Below are positions 58,424 to 64,000 of a DNA stretch of 64,000 nucleotides, in pieces; the first letter of the stretch is position 1, and each line of letters opens with the position of its first letter. The translations under genes were made by a program, and so were the position numbers. The DNA comes from Oscillospiraceae bacterium (GTDB taxonomy: Bacteria > Bacillota > Clostridia > Saccharofermentanales > Saccharofermentanaceae), in assembly GCA_902787975.1 (NCBI GenBank), contig CADAIP010000016.1, positions 1 to 64,000 of the forward strand, written 5' to 3'. The notes under the pieces were generated by a model that saw nothing but the letters and a program-made list of their open reading frames with translations, made no database searches and was not told the origin of the DNA.

Positions 58424-58762
58424 TCAGTCCATATTCGCTTCTCCCCACTTCTTCAGCTCGAGAAGAATGGGAATGATGCTCTTGGCTTTGTCGGTGAGCC
58501 TGTATTCGACGCGGACCGGCATCTCATCGTACTGGGTCCTCAAGACCATGCCGTCGGTCTCCATTTCCTTGAGGGAGGTTGCGAGCATCGTGTTGGTGAT
58601 GCCGTAGATCCCCCTTCTGAGCTCGCCGTATCTTACGACTTCTTTCTGGTCGATGAGGCAGAGGATCAGGACCTTCCACTTGCCGCCTATGAGGTCAAGC
58701 ACGCGCTTTAAGCCGCAGCCCTTGCCGGCGATATCTTCACATAAGACTTCTTTATTGCTCAT
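58424..58762 (-). CDS. HxlR-family regulator
   Basis: This is a 112-residue winged-helix regulator with the usual CEDIAGKGCGLKRVLDLIGG start, GKWKVLILCLI, RYGELRRGIYGITNTMLATSLKEME recognition region and YRLTDKAKSIIPIL. Two or more Cys near the N-terminus suggest redox sensing, as in other HxlR proteins. It is divergent from a thioredoxin gene, and the shared palindrome in between is a likely target. Confidence 0.9.
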   Translation of the reverse strand: MSNKEVLCEDIAGKGCGLKRVLDLIGGKWKVLILCLIDQKEVVRYGELRRGIYGITNTMLATSLKEMETDGMVLRTQYDEMPVRVEYRLTDKAKSIIPILLELKKWGEANMD

Positions 58763-58826
58763 TTTTATTCTCCTTCGAAAACCTGACGGTAAGAAAAATC
58801 GTACCAGCTTAATATATTCTGCGCAC

Positions 58827-58862
58827 TTGATACGGAAATTATACCAGATATACTTGAAGTAT
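58827..58862 (+). promoter_or_regulatory. Thioredoxin promoter with HxlR-type palindrome
   Basis: TTGATA (58827-58832), 16-bp spacer, TATACT (58849-58854). ATACTT-G-AAGTAT (58850-58862) is a 13-bp perfect palindrome overlapping the -10, and a related ACTTGATAC covers the -35. ACTT/AAGT spacing is typical of HxlR operators. Confidence 0.65.
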
Positions 58863-58893
58863 CAAAGGCAACCCGAGAATAAGGAGGTTCAAC

Positions 58894-59217
58894 ATGGAAT
58901 ACAGATTTAATGAAAACAATTTTACAGACGAGGTTATCAAGAGTGACGTTCCCGTCATGATCGATTTCTACGCAGAGTGGTGCGGCCCCTGCCGCATGAT
59001 GTCACCCGTTGTCGAGGAGTTCGCTAAGGACTTCGAAGGCAGGGTAAAGATCGGCAAGATCAACGTCGATGAGGAAAGCGAACTGGCAATGAGATTCGGC
59101 GTGCAGAGCATCCCGAGCTTCGTCTTCATCAAGGACGGCAAGGTCGTCGACAGGGTAACGGGCGCAATGCCGAAGCCGATCTTAAAAAATTACCTGGAAG
59201 ATCTCGCGGCAGGTTAA
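58894..59217 (+). CDS. trxA: Thioredoxin
   Basis: This is a 107-residue protein with the standard fold: PVMIDFYAEWCGPCRMMSPV (WCGPC active site), KINVDEESELAMRFGVQSIPSFVFIKDG with the cis-Pro. It is a disulfide reductase. AAGGAGG precedes the ATG. It is divergent from hxlR and upstream of a dehydrogenase gene, suggesting a redox-controlled locus. Confidence 0.95.
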   Translation: MEYRFNENNFTDEVIKSDVPVMIDFYAEWCGPCRMMSPVVEEFAKDFEGRVKIGKINVDEESELAMRFGVQSIPSFVFIKDGKVVDRVTGAMPKPILKNYLEDLAAG

Positions 59218-59295
59218 AAACATATAAGTAACCCTTGCCGGCGAAGAGTAAAATATAAGAAATTAAGAGTTTTTTTCGCTGGAAGGAGAATATAG

Positions 59296-60336
59296 ATGAA
59301 TAAGTTAAAGATCGCGTTTTTCGACGCCAAAGATTACGATAAGCAGTCGTTCATTGAATCGAACGGTGACGGCGGATTCGATATAACATTCCTTGAGACA
59401 AGGCTTACTTCAGACACGGTGAAACTCGCCGAAGGAAATGATGTTGTGTGCGTTTTCGTAAACGATGACATCAACAGGGACGTCATCGACAAGCTCCAAG
59501 AGCTCGGTGTGAAACTCATCGCATTAAGATGCGCCGGATACAACAATGTCGATGTCGAATACGCTTACGGGAAAGTCCATATCGTCCGCGTTCCCGCCTA
59601 CTCCCCTTACGCTGTCGCAGAGCACGCCATGGCACTCCTTTTGACATCGATAAGAAGGATCCACAAAGCTTACATCCGCACCAAAGACTTCAACTTCAGC
59701 CTCAACGGTCTGACAGGTTTTGATCTTCACGGCAAGACAGTCGGCGTTATCGGAACAGGTAAGATCGGCAGGATCTTCATTGATATCTGCCGCGGATTCG
59801 GAATGAACATCATCGCTTACGACAAGTTCCCCGCAGCAGGTTCCGGCATCGAATATGTAACGCTCGACGAGCTCTGGGAAAGAAGTGACATCATATCGTT
59901 CCACTGCCCGCTCACCGAAGAGAACAGGCACATGGTCAACAGTGATACCATCGCGAAAATGAAGAAAGGCGTTGTACTCATCAACACATCCAGAGGTGCC
60001 CTGATCGATTCCGAAGCATTGCTGGAAGGCATCAAGCAGCGCAAGATCGGAGCGGCATGCCTCGATGTTTACGAAGAAGAATCCAACATATTCTTCCACG
60101 ATTATTCCGGCCACATCGTAAACGACGACACGCTTGCAAGACTCATATCAATGCCTAACGTAATCGTCACTTCGCACCAGGCATTCCTGACCAACGAAGC
60201 ACTGAAGAACATCGCTGATACAACGCTCGAAAACATCCGCGGATTCTTCACTTCAGACACCTGCCCCAACGAGGTCTGCTACAAGTGCGCAAACCTCGCA
60301 AACTGCAAACAGACTCACGAGAAAAAGTGCTTCTGA
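59296..60336 (+). CDS. D-2-hydroxyacid dehydrogenase (D-lactate dehydrogenase-like) with Cys-rich tail
   Basis: This is a 346-residue NAD-dependent enzyme. ALRCAGYNNVD, VPAYSPYAVAEHAMALLL, the Rossmann GVIGTGKIGRI, ISFHCPLTEENRHMVN, INTSRGALIDSEALLE (catalytic Arg), then a Glu region (DVYEEESNIFF) and TSHQAFLTNEAL (catalytic His) match the D-LDH/FldH group. An extra ~25-residue C-terminus has CPNEVC, CANLANC and a final KKC, five Cys, which is not usual for this family. It lies ~80 bases downstream of trxA on the same strand. Confidence 0.88.
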   Translation: MNKLKIAFFDAKDYDKQSFIESNGDGGFDITFLETRLTSDTVKLAEGNDVVCVFVNDDINRDVIDKLQELGVKLIALRCAGYNNVDVEYAYGKVHIVRVPAYSPYAVAEHAMALLLTSIRRIHKAYIRTKDFNFSLNGLTGFDLHGKTVGVIGTGKIGRIFIDICRGFGMNIIAYDKFPAAGSGIEYVTLDELWERSDIISFHCPLTEENRHMVNSDTIAKMKKGVVLINTSRGALIDSEALLEGIKQRKIGAACLDVYEEESNIFFHDYSGHIVNDDTLARLISMPNVIVTSHQAFLTNEALKNIADTTLENIRGFFTSDTCPNEVCYKCANLANCKQTHEKKCF

Positions 60337-60375
60337 ATTAAAACTTAAAGAACATATAATCGTGCGGAGCCGGGA

Positions 60376-61452
60376 TCAGTCCAGAGTCAGAACGACCAGG
60401 CCGGCTTCGTACAATGCTTCTTTCCGGCCGCCTTCTTCATGGGTAACGCATACTGCAAATTTGTGGTCATTGCTGTACACAAAATCAAACGAATTGCCGC
60501 CTTCAAGTTCGCCCATGTCGACACGCTCATAGATAATGAAGCTCTGATAATAGCTGTCGGTCCAGCCGCCATAATCCCTGATATCTTTAGATACAACATC
60601 GGTCCTGTAGACCCTTATGACCGTATCTTTATATCCGTTTATCTCGTACCATTCCTGCTCTGCAAAATCAGATGAACCTTTGGTCACGCCGCCTGTTGCG
60701 CCAAGTGCTTTAGCGAGCTCCTCGGCATATGCCCTGCACTCCTCATCGGAACTTGGCACGGAATAGACTTCGTAAGGAAGCATCCTGCAAAGTTCGTAGT
60801 TATCGAGAATAAATTCGTAGACCCAGTTCTTCAGAAAATAGTGATAGCACTGTATTGTGTTATCGAGGCACAGATGCTCAACAACATCACGGATCGTGCC
60901 TCCCTTTATTCTTTCATCGGTATAGCCCGTGATCGCAGTGAAATATTCATCCGTCATCTCCTGCATGTTTCCGTTTGCGCAAAGGAATTCCTTATCGCCG
61001 CCGCAAACCCTGTTAATGATCTCGCAGAACCTGTCAGTGCCTTCAGGATAATCACCGTAAACGCTGCCTATGAGGCTGGTCTGGACATTCCCGTCAATTA
61101 CGGTAACCCAGATGCGGCAGATGCATTCGCTTTCGTCGGCATTTTCGGGAGCTTCAGGAAATGAATTTATATAAGACAAGATAAATTCCGTCTCGTCTTC
61201 ATTTAATTCCAATGCTTTGTCTTCGAAACTGACATACTCGTTGCCAGCAATATAATGACCCGGCCAGTTGATATACCATATGTTTTCTGAATTTTCCTCA
61301 GCCGACATGACCGTAATGCTTTTTATCTCGGTCGTTATCACCGGCTTATCTTCATCAGATGCCCTGCATGCGGATAACAAAGATGCCGCGGTTACACAGC
61401 ATGCCAAAACCGCAATTGTTCCGGAAATAAATCTGGTATTGCTCCTTCTCAT
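60376..61452 (-). CDS. Lipoprotein of unknown function
   Basis: This is a 358-residue protein. ATG 61452 has GGGGGA eight bases upstream. The signal peptide MRRSNTRFISGTIAVLACCV ends near an LSAC lipobox. The mature part is acidic with six or so Cys (SECICRIW, VCGGDKEFLC, ELCRMLP), so disulfides are possible. No recognised domain. It converges on the dehydrogenase gene. Confidence 0.65.
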   Translation of the reverse strand: MRRSNTRFISGTIAVLACCVTAASLLSACRASDEDKPVITTEIKSITVMSAEENSENIWYINWPGHYIAGNEYVSFEDKALELNEDETEFILSYINSFPEAPENADESECICRIWVTVIDGNVQTSLIGSVYGDYPEGTDRFCEIINRVCGGDKEFLCANGNMQEMTDEYFTAITGYTDERIKGGTIRDVVEHLCLDNTIQCYHYFLKNWVYEFILDNYELCRMLPYEVYSVPSSDEECRAYAEELAKALGATGGVTKGSSDFAEQEWYEINGYKDTVIRVYRTDVVSKDIRDYGGWTDSYYQSFIIYERVDMGELEGGNSFDFVYSNDHKFAVCVTHEEGGRKEALYEAGLVVLTLD

Positions 61453-61547
61453 AAACACAGTCCCCCTCAGAATCTGATACTTTAATAACAGATACGTATG
61501 GATAAATGTTGCAATACTGACCGTTCCACTGTCTTTTCGTGAACAGT

Positions 61548-61587
61548 TTTTTGCTCATGTAAAACGCACTAAAAACATGAGCAAAAA
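61548..61587. repeat. Palindromic unit, TTTTTGCTCA family (third copy)
   Basis: This is a 40-nt unit: TTTTTGCTCATGT, 14-nt centre, ACATGAGCAAAAA. Its arms are identical to the 16716-16755 copy, 45 kb away, with an unrelated centre. It is followed at once by a degenerate GGTGAGCAAA half-site. Confidence 0.8.
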
Positions 61588-61631
61588 GGTGAGCAAACGT
61601 TGCTCCCACCTTAATCCATACCAAATAAACA

Positions 61632-61660
61632 GGGACCATCTCATCATTTGAGACAGTCCC
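61632..61660 (-). terminator. Intrinsic terminator of the small acidic-protein operon
   Basis: GGGAC (61632-61636)/GTCCC and TCTCA/TGAGA (61639-61653) form a stem with a 2x2 internal loop. On the minus strand TGTTTATTT follows. It resembles the terminator at 9238. Confidence 0.65.
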
Positions 61661-61691
61661 TTAATCATCAGTTTATTGTGATTTACGTCAA

Positions 61692-61901
61692 TTACTCTTC
61701 GAAGCCGATCATGTAATAGAGTGCAGCATAAACGCCCTCGATGAATGTGTTGTTCGTTATGAGGTAGTCTCTGCCGGGCATGAATTCGAGTGCGCTTGTA
61801 TCGAAGTTGTCGAGTACGAGAGAGAGGTATTCGGGATCTGACATGGCCTCATCACTGTCGCCTTCGTATTCTTCTGAAGCAGCATCGAAAGCCGCGCTCA
61901 T
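61692..61901 (-). CDS. Small acidic protein (69 aa)
   Basis: A 69-residue protein rich in Asp and Glu (ASEEYEGDSDEAMSDPEYLS), ending with an aromatic patch (GVYAALYYMIGFEE). AAGGAAC precedes the ATG and the gene begins 10 bases after the upstream membrane-protein gene. No family recognised. The ribosome-binding site, terminator and operon position support it as real. Confidence 0.55.
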   Translation of the reverse strand: MSAAFDAASEEYEGDSDEAMSDPEYLSLVLDNFDTSALEFMPGRDYLITNNTFIEGVYAALYYMIGFEE

Positions 61902-61911
61902 TTGTTCCTTA

Positions 61912-62292
61912 TTATATTTCGATATCGTCCTCTGATACTGTCTGTTGAATCATTGTCTCTTGCGGCCCTCTCGTATCTGCTTCATTAATAAACAAAACCC
62001 AATATAAATAGGAATCAACAATTAACATAAAGACTATCAGAATGCTTCCTAAAACTATAAAGCGTGGTTTCTTTTGCTTTATTGCCAATATAACACCTGC
62101 TATCGTCATAAGAAGTCCAACCGTCACGGAAAGTACGCCTATGACCATAAACAAATAGAAACAGACAGTAGGATCCCAATCCATAAGTAAACAAAAGGAC
62201 ATGGCCGGCAGCATCAACAAACTGAATGCCGTTGTTGCCAACGGAGTCAGTATCAGTATCTTAACCGCCTTGTTTCCTTTATTTACAGTCAT
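61912..62292 (-). CDS. Small membrane protein (126 aa)
   Basis: Three or four hydrophobic spans (ILILTPLATTAFSLLMLPAM, VCFYLFMVIGVLSVTVGLLMTIAGVILAI, FIVLGSILIVFMLIVDSYLYW) and a polar C-terminus ending SEDDIEI. No family identified. No ribosome-binding site is visible before the ATG. It sits between a GNAT gene (20-base gap) and the small acidic protein gene, probably one operon. Confidence 0.6.
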   Translation of the reverse strand: MTVNKGNKAVKILILTPLATTAFSLLMLPAMSFCLLMDWDPTVCFYLFMVIGVLSVTVGLLMTIAGVILAIKQKKPRFIVLGSILIVFMLIVDSYLYWVLFINEADTRGPQETMIQQTVSEDDIEI

Positions 62293-62311
62293 ATGCGGTA
62301 AATATCTATGC

Positions 62312-62731
62312 TCACAGTTCCTTGCTCAGTAATAGTTCCGTAGGCTGTTCGAATCCCGGATAGAAAAGATCTAGATTCCCGCAATCTTCATACCCCAGTT
62401 TTCTGTAAAAATACTGCGCTTCCTCATCTTCCCGGGTGGATGTAAGTACCATTCCGTAACCCAGACTCTTCATATCGTCTTCCCAATGTTTCATAAGACT
62501 GCGGCCATATCCGCATCCGTGTTTATCATTCCTGATATAAATCATAGTACAGAATGGAGTGTTGTCCCAAAACAGGTTGTATCGCAGTATTCCGACAGGC
62601 TCATTGTTTTCGAAAAGAACATATCCCTGTCTGTCACGGACTTTCTTATCGAATTCGGCTTCCGGTAAATGCTTATCAAGCTCAAACCAAAACCGCTTAT
62701 CTTCATTTGTCACATATCTGATCGTTATCAT
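62312..62731 (-). CDS. GNAT-family N-acetyltransferase
   Basis: This is a 139-residue protein with the acetyl-CoA loop YIRNDKHGCGYGRSLMKHWE (a Arg/Gly-rich Q/R-x-x-G-x-G/A variant) and ARG-less C-terminal YFYRKLGYEDCGNLDLFYPG. The early VGILRYNLFWDNTPF strand fits the fold. The substrate is not predictable. AGGAAT precedes the ATG. Confidence 0.85.
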   Translation of the reverse strand: MITIRYVTNEDKRFWFELDKHLPEAEFDKKVRDRQGYVLFENNEPVGILRYNLFWDNTPFCTMIYIRNDKHGCGYGRSLMKHWEDDMKSLGYGMVLTSTREDEEAQYFYRKLGYEDCGNLDLFYPGFEQPTELLLSKEL

Positions 62732-63056
62732 TTTCTATTCCTGTTAGAAATTTATACTGCTTATTATCCTATTTAAGGACCACCCTGTCCATTTTCCATG
62801 CGATCCGGGTTTATCTTTCCGGTGCGGTTTTCAGTTTGTTTTGCTTATAATATGGTTACTTGCAACTTGAGGAGGTCTGACTGACAACGGTCTCATCGAA
62901 GTCAGCAAAGGCCAGTGGGTATATGTTTTCTATGAGGTCAATTACGGGGTATCCACGGCACCGTTAAGTGACAAACTGACACTGTTCTGGGTTGAACAAT
63001 GAACCTTTTCGGAGAAGTCTACCGGTAAGTTTCCGGGCTCTCTTCTGCAGCGCTGT
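62732..63056. other. Intergenic region with a possible gene remnant
   Basis: The stretch has a TATAAT (62846-62851) and TTGAGGAGG (62867-62875) on the plus strand, followed by a short open frame lacking a normal start codon (62877-63002, listed separately). Nothing else was recognised. Confidence 0.5.
62877..63002 (+). pseudogene. Start-less short open frame (41 codons)
   Basis: The frame reads LTDNGLIEVSKGQWVYVFYE and on to a TGA, with protein-like composition, directly after a strong AGGAGG. No ATG, GTG or TTG is in frame. An ATG at 62852 enters it only by a +1 shift near 62876. It may be a frameshifted small gene, a remnant, or a CTG-initiated peptide. Confidence 0.35.
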
Positions 63057-63488
63057 TTAAACCGGTGGCATCTCCTCAGCAGTTGCCGGATCTAAAACCA
63101 CAGTGGGTGAATATCCGGGAACAATACGTGCAACCTTAAGATACACAAACCTGTTTTGAGGAGTGACATCAACTTCAAGACCAATACCTTTATATTTTCG
63201 CGCCACATAATCGAGATACTTTACCAGAACATGATAGTGACCATATGGCACTGGAATCCTGACGGTATCAAAAGAGCTGTAATGGCCGGCACGACGTCCC
63301 AACAAGCCAAGTTCAATGCCGTTTATATATATTTCCATGCTCAACTTAGTACGAAGCGTGCGTAAGATTTGAATTACACCATCCTCGGGGAGGTGTACCA
63401 TTGCATGGCATTTCCAGCAAGGTCCATTGCCGGCAACATCCTGGACCATACCACATTGTGGACATTTGAATCTGAGTGGTGTTGGCAT
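63057..63488 (-). CDS. Zinc-ribbon protein of unknown function
   Basis: This is a 143-residue protein. N-terminal FKCPQCG and GPCWKC form a zinc ribbon; the remaining ~100 residues look beta-rich (MEIYINGIELGLLGRR, VRIPVPYGHYHVLVKYL, LEVDVTPQNRFVYLKVARI) and may be a small beta-sandwich. No family recognised. AAAGGAGT precedes the ATG. Confidence 0.7.
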   Translation of the reverse strand: MPTPLRFKCPQCGMVQDVAGNGPCWKCHAMVHLPEDGVIQILRTLRTKLSMEIYINGIELGLLGRRAGHYSSFDTVRIPVPYGHYHVLVKYLDYVARKYKGIGLEVDVTPQNRFVYLKVARIVPGYSPTVVLDPATAEEMPPV

Positions 63489-63737
63489 GATGACTCCTTT
63501 CCCTTTTTCCGTGTTAAAGATCAGAAATCCTTCATCAAGGCTCTGAGCTCATCATCTGATTTTTTCTAGACTAAGGGTTCTCTTCTTTAGACAAGATAAT
63601 TATATCATTTGGTCAAAGTTCCCCCGCCGGTTCGAAAATGGTTATTCCCAATCTTTAGTTTTTCTTTAGGATTGGTGAATAATTCTCTTAAGATCGTCCT
63701 GTAAACTGACAGTATCAAAATGAAAGGAACTGCCAAG

Positions 63738-64000
63738 ATGAGTGAAATAATCCTCGAAACAAGGAATCTTACCAAGAAGTACAGGAATCAGTACGCACTT
63801 AAGGATGTGAGCATTTCTTTAAAGAAGAATCACATCTATGGTTTTATTGGGGAGAACGGTGCGGGTAAGAGTACATTAATGAAGATAGTCGCAGGTCTTA
63901 TTTTCCCGACAGATGGCGATATGACACTGATGGGCGAGTCGGATCCTGCAGCAATAGAAAAGAAGCGCAAGCTTGTGGGAACCATGATCGAAGGCCCTTA
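63738..64000 (+). CDS. ABC transporter ATPase (BcrA-like), N-terminal part
   Basis: The gene runs off the right edge; 87 codons are visible. It begins MSEIILETRNLTKKYRNQYA and continues with [28 protein letters not shown] (Walker A). The wording [12 protein letters not shown] and GTMIEGP at the Q-loop position is typical of bacitracin/lantibiotic-resistance type ATPases. AAAGGAAC precedes ATG 63738. Partner permeases would lie outside the window. Confidence 0.85.
   Translation, partial: MSEIILETRNLTKKYRNQYALKDVSISLKKNHIYGFIGENGAGKSTLMKIVAGLIFPTDGDMTLMGESDPAAIEKKRKLVGTMIEGP

Overview
The window looks like a chromosome segment of an anaerobic, mid-GC member of the Bacillota (class Clostridia). 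The evidence is lipoproteins with lipoboxes, strong GGAGG-type ribosome-binding sites, a YesM/YesN-type sugar-sensing two-component system, a FeoA-FeoB fusion with its Cys-rich partner, an AGCS symporter, a GGDEF-EAL protein and a Tn916-like integrase. No rRNA, tRNA or cas gene was recognised, and I cannot name a genus.

Layout. 1-155 is the start of an S66 LD-carboxypeptidase. About 0.7-4.47 kb is a compact integrative element: small membrane protein, oriT-like palindromes, RepA-like ATPase, MobC, Xis and Int, with no relaxase. 4.5-10.7 kb holds a low-molecular-weight phosphatase, two paralogous lipoproteins, a DUF1294-phosphoesterase fusion, a carboxylesterase (apparently leaderless), an Rrf2 regulator with a 25-bp palindromic operator, and a membrane lipase. 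10.8-16.3 kb is a Bat-type operon (moxR, DUF58, small membrane protein, two VWA proteins, TPR/Pro-Thr protein). 16.9-22 kb has a lipoprotein, an AGCS symporter and a cAMP pair (PAS-adenylyl cyclase and a double cNMP-binding protein).

22.2-33.2 kb is a sugar regulon: membrane-anchored binding protein, histidine kinase, AraC-type response regulator, lipoprotein binding protein, second binding protein, ATPase and two permeases. It resembles XylFII-LytS-YesN/XylFGH-type systems, but the ATPase gene has an internal out-of-frame deletion. 33.3-37 kb has a DUF2130 protein, a probable small RNA, a VWA protein and a macro-domain/HTH protein. 37.2-41.3 kb has a GT2 glycosyltransferase and the Feo iron-uptake operon behind two DtxR-like palindromes. 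41.4-50 kb has a PD-(D/E)XK-like protein, a structured RNA region, a GH43 hydrolase, a degenerate 5'-nucleotidase and CstA. 50-64 kb has a TetR-hydrolase operon, a three-gene ABC exporter with a divergent AraC regulator, a GGDEF-EAL protein, HxlR/thioredoxin, a 2-hydroxyacid dehydrogenase with a Cys-rich tail, small membrane proteins and the start of another ABC ATPase.

The most unusual signal is not a gene. Several intergenic regions carry units of nearly fixed geometry: a 10-nt arm, a 19- or 20-nt centre usually containing an A-tract, and the complementary 10-nt arm. Arm sequence differs between families (TTACGTACCT, TTACTTACTG, TTACCTACTA, TCTGTAATTG, TTTTTGCTCA) while pairing is kept. Within clusters the unit starts are 52, 63, 73 or 84 bp apart, which is 5, 6, 7 or 8 turns of B-DNA. 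One array of five and one of four keep an exact 73-bp register. This suggests helically phased, possibly curved, protein-binding or hairpin arrays, and I recognise no described element that matches them.
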